Part shown: positions 35,514 to 44,836 of the stretch, in pieces
How the letters are laid out: each line of letters starts with the position of its first letter
Numbering within the stretch: position 1 is the stretch's first letter
Assembly: GCF_003149515.1 (NCBI RefSeq)
Contig: NZ_CP029145.1
Span: forward strand, 3,162,001 to 3,226,000
Direction: 5' to 3'
Length of the DNA stretch: 64,000 bases
Origin: Hymenobacter nivis
GTDB lineage: Bacteria > Bacteroidota > Bacteroidia > Cytophagales > Hymenobacteraceae
The notes under the pieces: generated by a model
Told to the model about the DNA's origin: nothing
Database searches by the model: none
The model's input: only the letters and a program-made list of their open reading frames with translations
Made by a program: the position numbers and the translations under genes

Positions 35514-36461
35514 CTATTTGGTTAGCAGCATGGCGCCGTATGAGTAGCCGCCGCCGAACACAGTGACGATGACGTTGTTGCCGGGGCGCAGCGTGTCCCA
35601 GACTTCGGCCAGGCCGATGGCGGCGCCGGCGCAGCCCGTGTTGCCCAGGCGCTGGATGTTGTTCACGGCCCGCTCGGGGTCGAGGCCCAGCTGCTTGGTC
35701 ACGTTCACCGAAATGCGCAGGTTGGCCTGGTGCGGGATGAGGTAGGTGAGGTCGTTGGCCACGAGGTGGTGGCGGTCGAGCAGCGTCTGCGTCACGCGCG
35801 TCATGTAGGTGCAGGCCTGCTGGAACACGTCGCGCCCGTACGGCATCACAATGCCTTTCTCCACCGGCTTCAGCGTCACGGCCTCGTCGGCCTTGCCCAC
35901 GGGGGCCGCCCCGCCGGTGATGACCTCGGCAATACGCAGCGGCTGGGGCCCCAGCGGCTCCTTGGTGATGAGCAGGGCCGCTGCGCCGTCGCCCCACAGG
36001 TGGCCGGCAATTGTATCTTCCTCGTTGTTGTAGGCCGTGTTGTGCTCGCTCACCACTACCAGGGCACGGCGGGCCTTGCCCATGGCGAAGTACCCTTCCA
36101 CAATCTCTACGGCGTTCAGCAGCGACGAGCAGGCCGAGGAAATGCTCACCGTCGGAATGTCGTTGATGTTGAGCGCGCGCTGCACAGCGTGGGCGGCGGT
36201 GTAAATGGTGTCGTGCGGGGTGTAGGTGCCGACCACAATCAGGTCGATGCTGGATGCGTCGAACGCCGGAATTTCGGCCAGCAGCGCCTGGGTGGCGGCC
36301 ACGGCCATGGTATTGGCGTTTTCGCCAGGACCCGCCTTGCGGCGCTCCCGGATACCGGTGCGCTCAGTGATCCAGTCGGAAGCCAGTCCGTTGAGGCGGG
36401 TGAAGTACTCGTTGGTGACGACAGCCGTCGGCAGGTAAGCGGCCACGTGGTGTAAATACAC
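35514..36461 (-). CDS. 3-oxoacyl-ACP synthase III family protein (FabH-like)
   Basis: 315 residues of the thiolase fold. The Cys-His-Asn triad is complete: Cys111 in SISSACSSLLNAVE, His in LIPHQANLRISV and Asn in QRLGNTGCAGAAIGLAE. FabH starts fatty-acid synthesis by condensing acyl-CoA with malonyl-ACP, but the family also has members in secondary lipid paths. The chromosome probably has another fabH near plsX, so this copy could be a specialised paralog. Start GTG at 36461 (MYLHHVAAYLP). Confidence 0.85.
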   Translation of the reverse strand: MYLHHVAAYLPTAVVTNEYFTRLNGLASDWITERTGIRERRKAGPGENANTMAVAATQALLAEIPAFDASSIDLIVVGTYTPHDTIYTAAHAVQRALNINDIPTVSISSACSSLLNAVEIVEGYFAMGKARRALVVVSEHNTAYNNEEDTIAGHLWGDGAAALLITKEPLGPQPLRIAEVITGGAAPVGKADEAVTLKPVEKGIVMPYGRDVFQQACTYMTRVTQTLLDRHHLVANDLTYLIPHQANLRISVNVTKQLGLDPERAVNNIQRLGNTGCAGAAIGLAEVWDTLRPGNNVIVTVFGGGYSYGAMLLTK

Positions 36462-36533
36462 GGAGGGTGGTAATTAGCGCGAGAAAAGACCGATATGGTC
36501 TCCCCATGAAGAAAAGCCAAAGCTAAACGGCCG

Positions 36534-36541
36534 CAAAAGTA
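36534..36541 (-). promoter_or_regulatory. -7 element (TACTTTTG) for the FabH-like gene
   Basis: TACTTTTG on the minus strand matches TAnnTTTG and lies 73 bp before the GTG start. Confidence 0.55.
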
Positions 36542-36657
36542 CGGGGCCCGGGCCGCCCCGGGTAGCAGCCGCCGCGCCCCAAGCGTATCAAAAAGGCCCT
36601 GTTGCGCGTTCAAACGCCCGATGCCGGGCGAAGTTCACCGGCGCCCGGTATAAGATT

Positions 36658-37182
36658 ATGGCCTTTTTTCGTCTCCTTTTGAAACCCAACACCTTGCTGC
36701 TGATACTGCTGGGGGCAGGACTGGCCCAGCCCGCCGCCGCCCAGAAGTACCGCACCGCCGCAGGCCTGCGCCTGGGCAGCCCCTACGGCATCACGGTGCA
36801 GCAGGCGGTGGCCTCGCGCGTGACATTGGAAGGCCTGGTGGGCCTGGCCTCACGCGAGATAACGGGCACGGTGCTGGGCGAGTACCACTTCGGCATTCTG
36901 GGGCGCAGCCTGAACTACTACCTGGGGGCCGGCGGCCACCTGGGCAACAACAAAGACACCGGCCGCTTCGGCGGCTTCGACGGCATCATCGGCATCGAGT
37001 ACAAAATTGCCTTCCTGCCCCTGGTACTCAGCTACGACTTCAAGCCGAGCGTAGAAATCCACAGCAACGACTGGGCGCGGTTCCCCTCGGCGCTGTCGGT
37101 GCGGTTCGTGCTATTCAAGCAGCGCAACAAAACCATCGGCGAGCGCACCCGGGGCCTGTTCGACAAAGTGCGGGGCCGCTAG
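36658..37182 (+). CDS. Small outer-membrane beta-barrel protein
   Basis: 174 residues with a signal peptide (TLLLILLGAGLAQPAAAQ) and then eight or so short amphipathic strands (YRTAAGLRLGSPYGITVQQ, VTLEGLVGLASREITGTVLG, LNYYLGAGGHLG, LPLVLSYDFKPSVEIH), matching the outer-membrane beta-barrel domain common in Bacteroidota. It ends with a basic tail (RTRGLFDKVRGR). Function unknown. It converges on the DUF3667 gene with a large tandem-repeat hairpin between. Confidence 0.75.
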   Translation: MAFFRLLLKPNTLLLILLGAGLAQPAAAQKYRTAAGLRLGSPYGITVQQAVASRVTLEGLVGLASREITGTVLGEYHFGILGRSLNYYLGAGGHLGNNKDTGRFGGFDGIIGIEYKIAFLPLVLSYDFKPSVEIHSNDWARFPSALSVRFVLFKQRNKTIGERTRGLFDKVRGR

Positions 37183-37183
37183 G

Positions 37184-37309
37184 GTTGTTAGTTGCTCGTT
37201 GTCAGTTGCTCGTTGTTAGTTGCTCGTTGTCAGTTGCTCGTTGTCAGTTGCTTGTTGTCAGTCAATCATTTACAAATTAACTAGCAACAAGCAACTGACA
37301 ACGAGCAAC
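37184..37309. repeat. 14-bp tandem repeat with inverted copies
   Basis: Six tandem 14-bp units run from 37184 to 37267: GTTGTTAGTTGCTC, GTTGTCAGTTGCTC, GTTGTTAGTTGCTC, GTTGTCAGTTGCTC, GTTGTCAGTTGCTT and GTTGTCAGTCAATC. Two inverted copies follow at about 37282-37309. The transcript from either side can fold into a long stem in several registers. It separates two converging genes. Confidence 0.9.
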
Positions 37310-38449
37310 TTAAAACAGGGCGGCGCCGGCCAGCCCCACGGCCAGCACCACCAGCAGCAGCACGCCGCTGTAGGCCGCACCCAGCAGCAGCGACTTCGCT
37401 ACCGTCTTGCCCCAGCTTTGCTGATAAAAAGTGTGCAGCGCCACCACGAAGTACACGATGGACGCCAGGCGGAGCAGGTTGCTCAGCCAATTTGGGACGT
37501 GCAGCTTATCGAGCCCAATGAGTAAGCCGATGAGAATGAACAAGAAGCACTGCATGTGGATGGTGAACACCAGGTGGCTGAGGTAGTAGCGGTGCTGCCG
37601 AAAATAAGCTCCCTTGAGCAGCAGCGCGGCCAGCGGCATCAGCAAAAACAGGAGGACGGAGCCCGCCCGCAGCGCCTGGTGCACAGTTTCCTCGCGGGTC
37701 GAGTCGCGCCAGCGCACCGCACGCCGCACCGCCAGCCGGCTGAAAAAGCTTGGCACTTCGCCGTAGCTGCGCAGCACCGAATCGGCCTGGGCCTCGGTGG
37801 GGTGCACCGGCAGTTTTTTTATTGCTGCGAAGGCAATTTGGATGCCCCCGCCATTGCGGGCCGCGGCCACCGTGCGCGCTTGTACACGCCGCGCAATCTC
37901 CAATACTTTCTGCTGTTCGGGCGTGGCCGGGGCCGCCGCTAGGCTGTCTACCGTGGTGGCCAAAGCCTTCCGAATGGCTTCGCTAGCATCTTTCCTGGCG
38001 GCTCGCCCGGCCTTGGGGCCCTGAAAGAACGTGATGCTGTCGTCATTGGCAACGAGCGCGGGAACGACGTTTTTTTTCGTGGCGGCGGGCTTCGCGATTT
38101 GTTCGGGGGCCTCTTCTTCTTCGTAGCTGAAAACTGTGCCCAGAAGCAGAAAAAAGACGAAGCTGATGAACACGTACAGCCGGATGGGTGGCACGTAGGG
38201 CACGCGCTGCCCGGCCAAAAAGCGCCGCGTCAGCTCGCCGGGCCGAAACAGCAGCAGCCCCGCCGTGCAGAACACCTTGCCGTCGGAGTGGAAGATGCCC
38301 TCCAGAAACTCCTCGACCACGTGCCCGAAGCTGATTTCAACGGCGTGGTTTTGCTACCCGCAGCGGGGGCAGAATTCGCAGGGCTCGCCGGGCACGAAAG
38401 TATAGTGGCAATTGGCGCAGTCGGCTGGTTGGGTAGCGTGGTGGGCCAT
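37310..38449 (-). pseudogene. DUF3667 membrane protein gene interrupted by an in-frame amber codon
   Basis: The protein starts at the ATG at 38449 with a zinc ribbon (ADCANCHYTFVPG then CEFCPRCG). The next codon, 38354-38356, is TAG, after which the same frame goes on for 348 codons: QNHAVEISFGHVVEEFLEG, then FRPGELTRRFLAGQRVPYVP and four C-terminal membrane helices. Zinc ribbon plus PGEL..RFLAGQR..Y is the DUF3667 pattern. A CAG-to-TAG change would explain it, restoring CGQQN. As written the protein would end after 31 residues unless a GTG at 38320 or suppression is used. Function of DUF3667 is unknown. Confidence 0.8.
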
Positions 38450-38689
38450 GAGCGCCAACGGAGGAAAAGGCCCCAGCCGCGGCGGCCGGTGGCCGGGCCA
38501 TTGGCGCAAACATATCGTGCGGGCCCATCCCGGCGCGGGCCGGGCCCCAGGGACCCCGGCCCGCTGGAAGCCGCAACCTGCGCCGGTACCTTTTCCGTTG
38601 AAAGTGCTTCATTACCTTGCCGTATCCAATGCCGGTGCTTCTGCCCGGTACGCCCGCCCCACTGGCCCTGCCGCGGCCTGTGGGGCCCG

Positions 38690-38932
38690 GGTTGGCTCGG
38701 GGCCCTGCTGGCGCTGGCTGTGTGGCCGGGCTTCCGCCCCTGGCTGCGCCGCACCTCAGAAAAGCAAGTCGCCCAGCAAACGCACGGCCAGTATCGGCTA
38801 ACCAGCAGCAGCTTGCGCGCCCGCTTGCTACCGCGGGCCATGCACCTGCGCGGCCTCGTGCTCGGCTCGCTGCACTTGCACGTGGGGGCCCCGGCAGCCG
38901 GCGCCCCACCCGGGGGCCCGCCCTACCAGTAG
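38690..38932 (+). pseudogene. Possible remnant of an AsmA-like protein gene
   Basis: In one frame a membrane-anchor-like segment (GWLGALLALAVWPGFRPWL) runs into QVAQQTHGQYRLTSSSLRAR and AMHLRGLVLGSLHLHVG, which resembles the N-terminus of AsmA-type envelope proteins. The frame then ends in low-complexity Gly/Pro/Ala sequence at a TAG. No start codon or downstream domain is found. The resemblance is by eye and weak. Confidence 0.25.
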
Positions 38933-39000
38933 AGGCCGGCGCGGCTGAACCACGGGGCGGTGCGGCACACCAGCGGCGGCTTCGGCCCGGCCGCCCCCCC

Positions 39001-39039
39001 CGCCCGCACGGAGGGCCCCGGGGGCCCTACGTGCGGGCG
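39001..39039 (-). terminator. Hairpin downstream of porin 1
   Basis: CGCCCGCAC (39001-39009) pairs with GTGCGGGCG (39031-39039), with an inner AGGGCCCC/GGGGCCCT stem. It starts 8 bp after the porin stop; no clear T run follows. Confidence 0.6.
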
Positions 39040-39046
39040 TCGCTCG

Positions 39047-40462
39047 TCAAAACTCAACGTGCACACGCAGCGCCACCACATGAATGGGGCCCTTGCGGTC
39101 GTGGTTGTAACCCGGATTTATGGCCAGCTGATAATCCGGCGTAATGGCGGCGTGGTACTTTGGAATATCAATGCTATAGTACAGCTCCGTGATGAACTCG
39201 GGAGCATAGTTCAGGGCCCCGTCGCCGAGCATGAAGCCGTAACCGCCAGCGGCCAAGTAGTTGCGGTGGCCGGGCGAAATACCGTTGACCACAGCGGCCA
39301 GCCCCAAGCGGTCGGTGGCGCGTTGCCAGCGGGCACCCGTGCTCACCAGGCCCAGGCTCAGGCTTTGGTCTACCTCCGTAAAAGCCCAGGTTTCATTCTT
39401 ACCATCATTGTAGCTCAGGCGGCCAAAGGCACCCAGCTCACTGCTCAGCTCCTGCTCCACATTGATGGCAAAGCCGGTTTTGCCATGGCTGGGGCCGCGC
39501 ACGCTGATAATGTTGGGCCGCCCTTCTACATAGGGCGACACCAGGGTTTGCGCGTAGCTGCCCATCGCCGCCACATTGTGGAAGCCCAGCACGCGCACCG
39601 TGCCCTGGTGGCCGCGCATATGGTAAGTTCTTGTAATTTCTACGGTTTCGCCGTGCGCTTTGGAGTAGTTGTAGTCGAGGGCTGGGCCGTTGGCATAGGT
39701 GGGCAGTAGTGCCGACGAGGCCCGCACCGCGAAACCGGGCACGATGTACTCGACAACGCCGCCCACGGTGTAGCCGCGGGTATTGGCGGCGTAGTCCCAG
39801 GCACCGGCACTCATCAGCGTCCAGTTCATAAACTGGGTGCGCGGGTCGTGCGAGTAGCTGTTCTGGTCGAAGTAGTCGGCCAGGCAGATTTTACCGGCCG
39901 TGATGCTGAGGTAGCGCACCGGGCGCGACCCACCCACCTGGTTGAGGTCGTCGTCGTCGTCCACCTCCTCAGGGCCCAGCGCAAAGCGCTGCTGCAAATA
40001 CAGGCGCGCCAGGTAGAGCACCGGCTCGGGCGAGCCCACCCGGAAGGTTTCGCCGTTGAGGGCGCCGCCCAGGCCCGAGGCGCTGCTCAGGCCATTGCCC
40101 CCCGATACCTCGGGGTTGAGGATGGCGGTAGCATTTTTCCAGAGCCGGCGGCCCAGGTACAGGGTCGTCGTGAGCGACGTCTTGGCGTTTTCACGCGGCT
40201 GTAGGCTTAGGCTATCCGAATACGGCGCCGAAAAATTGGCATGCCACTGCCGGATAATAGTTTGCTGAAAGTGCAGGCTCCAGCCGTGGTAGTCGTTGGG
40301 CTGGCCGTTGTCTACGTGCACCGGCTCCTGGGCCGAGGCCCCTGCCGGGGGTTTGCGCGGCGTGGCCGATGAGGGCGGCGTCACGGCGCCCTGGCCGTAG
40401 GCTGTGCCAGCGAGCAAGCTTAGGGCAGCTACCCACGGCACCCGCGAGAAGTAAAAAGACAT
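39047..40462 (-). CDS. OprB-like carbohydrate porin (copy 1)
   Basis: 471 residues, signal peptide ending TAYGQ, a Pro-rich linker, then a barrel. Typical OprB-family blocks: WSLHFQQTIIRQWHANFSAP, LNPEVSGGNGLSSASGLGG, ADYFDQNSYSHDPRTQFMNW and a C-terminal strand ending in VHVEF. Such porins pass sugars and other small solutes through the outer membrane. The ATG at 40462 starts MSFYFSR. It is followed upstream by a second, clearly homologous copy in the same direction, about 400 bp away. Confidence 0.85.
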   Translation of the reverse strand: MSFYFSRVPWVAALSLLAGTAYGQGAVTPPSSATPRKPPAGASAQEPVHVDNGQPNDYHGWSLHFQQTIIRQWHANFSAPYSDSLSLQPRENAKTSLTTTLYLGRRLWKNATAILNPEVSGGNGLSSASGLGGALNGETFRVGSPEPVLYLARLYLQQRFALGPEEVDDDDDLNQVGGSRPVRYLSITAGKICLADYFDQNSYSHDPRTQFMNWTLMSAGAWDYAANTRGYTVGGVVEYIVPGFAVRASSALLPTYANGPALDYNYSKAHGETVEITRTYHMRGHQGTVRVLGFHNVAAMGSYAQTLVSPYVEGRPNIISVRGPSHGKTGFAINVEQELSSELGAFGRLSYNDGKNETWAFTEVDQSLSLGLVSTGARWQRATDRLGLAAVVNGISPGHRNYLAAGGYGFMLGDGALNYAPEFITELYYSIDIPKYHAAITPDYQLAINPGYNHDRKGPIHVVALRVHVEF

Positions 40463-40864
40463 CAATTGAAAAGGCTAGAGGCGCGGGCAATATGCCCGGT
40501 AAAGGTAGGCCACTCGCCGGAGCCCGCACATTATTCACCTAATCTTCATGATATTAACTCACTTGCTGCACCGTGCCTTGCAAAAAAATATGGGCCGCGG
40601 TGAAATAGCTAAACTGCCCCGGCACATCCAAACGGGTAGCCACAAAGGTGGCCGGGGCAAAGCCAACAACTAACCCATGTACAAGCCCAGGATGCGAGTC
40701 GTCAGAAGCGCGTTGACCGGGCATGGGCCCCTGCTATTGCGTAACACCAGCTGCTGAGGACGAGCTACAAAACTGCGCGGTGGGAGCCGTAGCTGTAAGG
40801 TTTTTGGTGCATTCATAAAGTATAGCCAGCAGGAGTAGTACGGCGGGCCACGCTGCCCTGCTTC
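40463..40864. other. Spacer between the two porin genes
   Basis: About 400 bp without a supportable gene. A near -7 element, TACCTTTA on the minus strand at 40500-40507, could start transcription of porin 1. The rest shows nothing distinctive. Confidence 0.5.
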
Positions 40865-42277
40865 CTAAAACTCGACGTGCACCCGCATCCCCAGCACGTG
40901 CACCGGCCCCGGCAGGCGGTTGGTATTGTAGCCGGGATTAAAAATAATTTGATAGTCAGGGCTTAGCGCGGTGTGGTAGCGCGGAAAGTCAATGCTGTAA
41001 TACACCTCCCCGATATACTCCAGGCCGTAGGCGAGTTGGCCATCGCCAAGGATAAAGCCCGAGCCGCCGGCGGCCAGGTAGGCGCGGTGCTCGGGCGAGA
41101 GTCCGTTGACCACGGCCGCCGCGCCGAGGCGGTCGGTGGGGCGCTTCCAACGCGCACCGGTGCTGGTGGCGCCCACGCTCAGGCTATGGTCAATTTCGGT
41201 GAAGACCCAGGTTTCGTTGTGGCCATCGTTGTAGCTGAAACGGCCAAAAACACCCACCTCGGGGCTCACTTCCTGCTCGGCGTTCACTACGAAGCCGTAT
41301 TTGGTGCGGCCGTTGGTACGCACGGACGTGATATCGGCGCCATCGGGGCCAATGTCGCGCACGGCCAGCCGGTAGCTGCCCATCGCGGCCTGGTTGCGGA
41401 AACCCAGCAGGCGCACCGCCCCTGGGTGGCCGCCCAGGGTGTAAGGCTTGGTCAGCTCCACGGTCAGGCCCTGGGCCGTGCCGTAGTGATAGTCGAGGAT
41501 AGCGCCGTTGGCATCGGTCGGCATTGAAGTAATAGCCGCGCGCAGGGCCATTTCGGGGGATACGTACTCCAGCACTGCGCCCACGGTGTAGCCACGCACG
41601 TTGGCGGGGTAATCCCAGCCGCCGGCGCCCATCAGGCTCCAGTTGAAGAATTGCGTGCGCGGGTCGTGCGCGTAGCTGTTCTGGTCGAAGTAGTCGGCGA
41701 TGCTGAACTTACCCACGTTCAGGGCCAGGAAGCGCTTGGGGCGCAGGCCAGCCACTTGGTTGAGGTCGTCCTCAAATTCCTCGCCCTGCTCGGCGCCTAT
41801 CGCCCACAGCTGGCGCAGGTAGAGCCGCGCCAGGTAAAGCTGCGGCGCGGGGTCACCAATGCGGAAGGTTTCGCCGTTGGTCGGGCCGCCGATGCCAGTG
41901 GCCCCACTCAGGCCGCTGCCGCCGGCCACTTCGGGGTTGAAGTACACGGCTGCCCCCTTCCACAGCCGCCGCCCAACGAAGAGCGTCGAGGTGAGCGAGA
42001 GCTTGGCACTCTCCCGCGCTTGCAAGCTCAACGGCCCTTCGTAGCGCGGGCTCAAGTCATTGTGCCACTGCTTGATAATAGTCTGCTGAAAGTGAACGCT
42101 CCACTTCTGCGACTTGTCGTCCGGATTGAAATGAATGGGCTGCTGGGCCGAGGCCGCCGCCGGTTGCTGGGTCGGTAACTTGTCAGAGGGTGGCGTAACC
42201 CCACGTTGGGCCAGGGCACGACCTGCCAGCAGTGCCAACGCGCCTGATACCAGTACCCGCGAAAAGTACAAATTCAT
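40865..42277 (-). CDS. OprB-like carbohydrate porin (copy 2)
   Basis: 470 residues, colinear with copy 1 over its full length: WSVHFQQTIIKQWHNDLSPR, FNPEVAGGSGLSGATGIGG, ADYFDQNSYAHDPRTQFFNW and the same C-terminal VHVEF. Signal peptide ends ALAQ. The two differ most in loops (for example the acidic DDDDD patch of copy 1 is GEEFEDD here), which suggests different selectivity. ATG at 42277. Tandem duplication of an OprB-type porin is the simplest reading. Confidence 0.85.
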   Translation of the reverse strand: MNLYFSRVLVSGALALLAGRALAQRGVTPPSDKLPTQQPAAASAQQPIHFNPDDKSQKWSVHFQQTIIKQWHNDLSPRYEGPLSLQARESAKLSLTSTLFVGRRLWKGAAVYFNPEVAGGSGLSGATGIGGPTNGETFRIGDPAPQLYLARLYLRQLWAIGAEQGEEFEDDLNQVAGLRPKRFLALNVGKFSIADYFDQNSYAHDPRTQFFNWSLMGAGGWDYPANVRGYTVGAVLEYVSPEMALRAAITSMPTDANGAILDYHYGTAQGLTVELTKPYTLGGHPGAVRLLGFRNQAAMGSYRLAVRDIGPDGADITSVRTNGRTKYGFVVNAEQEVSPEVGVFGRFSYNDGHNETWVFTEIDHSLSVGATSTGARWKRPTDRLGAAAVVNGLSPEHRAYLAAGGSGFILGDGQLAYGLEYIGEVYYSIDFPRYHTALSPDYQIIFNPGYNTNRLPGPVHVLGMRVHVEF

Positions 42278-43411
42278 ATAGGTAAAAAATAAAGAGGTAT
42301 GTTGTGAGCCATGTAAGACAAGGCACGAGGTTAAATTTTCACGCTTAATTTATTTGATAACCAGCGAGTTGTGTAAATTCCTTCTCTACCTCGGCGATAA
42401 CCGGACTGATTGTAGCCGAAGCCACTGCCTCGCCTGTTGGCTACCGGCTGCGTTGTAGCCGTTTGCTTCACTCCGGTCGCCAACCAAGCACCGGTGTTGC
42501 GGGCCTCGGTAAGCCGAAGGGTGGCCGTAGCCAAGCTTCTGCTTTGCGCGGAGGACCACCTGCGCCAAGCCGTTTTTTAGGGGCCGGGCAGCTTGCACCT
42601 CCTGGTCCGGCCGGGGGGCAGGGGAATCGTGCACTCATTTTGGTACCAAGAGCCGCTACGCACACTTTTCACCAGCTCTCCGAAGCGGGCGCCTATACCT
42701 CAGTAGATCAGCCGCTTGTGCTCGACGGTGGGGCCGGGCCGGAAATAACGTCAACCAGCCGCACCAAGACTTACGCAAGGAGAATTTCGCCCAGGGTTGC
42801 TACCCTGCCAAACTCCGCGCGAAATAGTTACTGGCATGCCGCATACGATACATATTTTTGTATTTCAAGGAGATAAGTCATAAAAAAGAAAAAAGCAACG
42901 GCACAGCAAGCCCAGGGCCACCGGTAATGGCCACAATGGAAAGCGGTAAAAAGCGCTGAAGTAGCCTCGCCCTGGCCACCAGCTGCGAATCAGGTAGCGT
43001 TCAATTGTGGCGAGAACGGCTCAAAGGTAACAAATCTTTTAGCATAGACTAAAAATATTTTTAGTCTATGCTAAAATATTCGTTAAGAGCTTTGGCAAAA
43101 ACGTGATTTTGGATGCCCCGGCGGTCCTCGGCAAAAATAGACGGCCACCGCAGGCCCGAAGTCAGCATACCAGTCGGAACGGCCTGCCCAAGCAGGCTTA
43201 CCCAGCGCACAAACTGATTAGCAATCAGCCTAATGCAGGTTGTAAATTATCAACTGTCGGTTCTTAATTTTAGATAATATCCTGACCAGTAACAGATCGT
43301 TAGGATCACCACACTGGGGCGTTGATTCTGCTAATCAATTCCTTACTACCGACGGGCCGCCCCGCTGGGGCTACTGGGTGCCCAGTTGCATAAGTCCCAA
43401 TTCACTCATTG
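42278..43411. other. Long gene-poor region between porin 2 and mgtE copy 2
   Basis: About 1.1 kb without a convincing gene. Short open frames exist at 42331-42876 on both strands, but none has a recognisable domain or typical codon pattern. The stretch 43020-43090 is AT-rich and holds a perfect 40-bp palindrome. GACTTACGCA near 42770 matches ten bases of the IS end at 49361 but no second end was found. It may be a degraded region. Confidence 0.5.
43037..43076. promoter_or_regulatory. Perfect 40-bp palindrome
   Basis: TTTTAGCATAGACTAAAAAT (43037-43056) is followed directly by its exact reverse complement (43057-43076). There is no loop, it is AT-only at the centre, and it lies in a gene-free zone. 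It could be a dimeric repressor site, a replication or partition site, or an ended mobile element; the sequence does not decide. Confidence 0.7.
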
Positions 43412-44803
43412 TCAAAGAAGCGTGCCGTGCAGAAACAGATAGGCCACTGAGAAGTAGATAACCAACCCCGTCACATCCACGAGTGTGGCGACGAAGGGCG
43501 CCGACGAGGTAGCCGGGTCGAAGCCGACCTTTTTGAGCAGCAGCGGCAGCATGGAGCCGGCCAGTGAGCCCCACAGCACGATGCCCACCAGCGCAGAGCC
43601 CACGGCTAGGGCCAGCGCCACCCAGTGGGGGCCGTAGTCGCGCAGGTGCAGGCCCTGCCACAATGCAATGCGAATGGTGCCTACCATGCCCAGGATCGCA
43701 CCCAGCGCCAGGCCAGTCAGCAGCTCGCGGCGCATTACCTGCCACCAGCGGCCCACGGTCACTTCGCCCAGGCTCATGGCCCGGATAATAAGCGAGGTGG
43801 CCTGGGAGCCGGCGTTGCCGCCGCTGCTGATGACCAGCGGCACGAACAGGGCCAACACCACGGCCTTTTCGATTTCGCCCTCAAAAAACCCCATCGCCGT
43901 GGCCGTGAACATCTCGCCCAAAAACAGTACCACCAGCCAGCCGGCGCGCTTCTTCACCATTTTGACCAGCGGTATTTCCAGGTAAGGCTCGTCTAATGAT
44001 TCGGAACCGCCGAGCTTTTGAATTTCGCGGGTGTCTTCGCGCTCACGCAGAGCCAGGATGTCGTCGAGCGTTACGATGCCCAGCAGCATGCCCGCCGCGT
44101 TGGTCACGGGCAAGGCCACGCGCTGGTAACGGCGGAAGTCGGCCAGAGCCGCGTCCTGGCTTTGCAGGGCATCGAGGCACACGAAAATATTGTTGCGCAC
44201 CTGCTGCACGCGGGCCGTAGGCTCGGCCACCAGAAACTCCCGAATGTGCACGTCGTCGAACAGCTTGCCCTGCTCATCCACCACGTAGAGCATCGTCACG
44301 GTCTCGGCGCTGGCCCCATGCCGCCGGATGTAGTCGAAGACCTGGGTCATGGTCCAGTTATCGCGCACGGCGATGTAGTCGGGCGTCATCAGGCGGCCCA
44401 CGCTGTCGTGCGGGAAGCCCAGCAGCTCCAGTGTCACGCGGCGCTCGTCGGGCGAGAGGCGCTCGACCTGCGTTTTGACGAAGGCCGCCGGCAGGCGCTG
44501 GAACAGGCCCGTGCGGTCGTCGGGGGCCATGTCGTTGAGCACGTCCGTGACCTGCTCGGGCGTAAGGTGGCCCAGCAGCTGGTTTTGGGCGGCCGGGGCC
44601 AGGTAGCCGAACACGGCCGCCGCCTGGGCCAATGGCAGCAGCCGAAACAGCACCAGGAACTGCGCTTCCGGCAGCCCAGCAATAAGACGGGCCAGCTCGG
44701 GCGCGGGCCAGTTTTGCAGCGCCCCCTTCAGGGCCCTAAAATCGTGCTGGGCCAGCAGCTTGCGGACGTTGTCGGCGGGCGTGGCAATGGTATAAAGTGC
44801 CAT
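43412..44803 (-). CDS. mgtE: Magnesium transporter MgtE (copy 2)
   Basis: 463 residues with the same order as copy 1: N-terminal superhelix (VTLELLGFPHDSVGRLMTP), two CBS domains, and the five-helix channel (LVISSGGNAGSQATSLIIRA, ATSSAPFVATLVDVTGLVIY). Domain lengths match closely and both end in HGTLL or RGTLL with identical bases around the stop (CTTCTTTGACAATGA). The ATG at 44803 (MALYTIATPADNV) is chosen; upstream codons overlap the terminator of the next gene. Confidence 0.93.
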   Translation of the reverse strand: MALYTIATPADNVRKLLAQHDFRALKGALQNWPAPELARLIAGLPEAQFLVLFRLLPLAQAAAVFGYLAPAAQNQLLGHLTPEQVTDVLNDMAPDDRTGLFQRLPAAFVKTQVERLSPDERRVTLELLGFPHDSVGRLMTPDYIAVRDNWTMTQVFDYIRRHGASAETVTMLYVVDEQGKLFDDVHIREFLVAEPTARVQQVRNNIFVCLDALQSQDAALADFRRYQRVALPVTNAAGMLLGIVTLDDILALREREDTREIQKLGGSESLDEPYLEIPLVKMVKKRAGWLVVLFLGEMFTATAMGFFEGEIEKAVVLALFVPLVISSGGNAGSQATSLIIRAMSLGEVTVGRWWQVMRRELLTGLALGAILGMVGTIRIALWQGLHLRDYGPHWVALALAVGSALVGIVLWGSLAGSMLPLLLKKVGFDPATSSAPFVATLVDVTGLVIYFSVAYLFLHGTLL

Positions 44804-44836
44804 AAATAACGAAGGGAAATCTTTTTCTCGCGCATA

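Noticed and set aside
37184-37309. CRISPR or iteron origin
   Set aside because: 14-bp direct units without spacers, between converging genes and without a replication gene nearby.
42765-42780. Second copy of the IS end (GACTTACGCA)
   Set aside because: Only ten bases match, and no partner end or transposase sequence is found nearby.
42463-42876. Possible 137-residue protein
   Set aside because: Low-complexity Gly/Pro/Arg sequence, no domain, overlapping open frames on the other strand.
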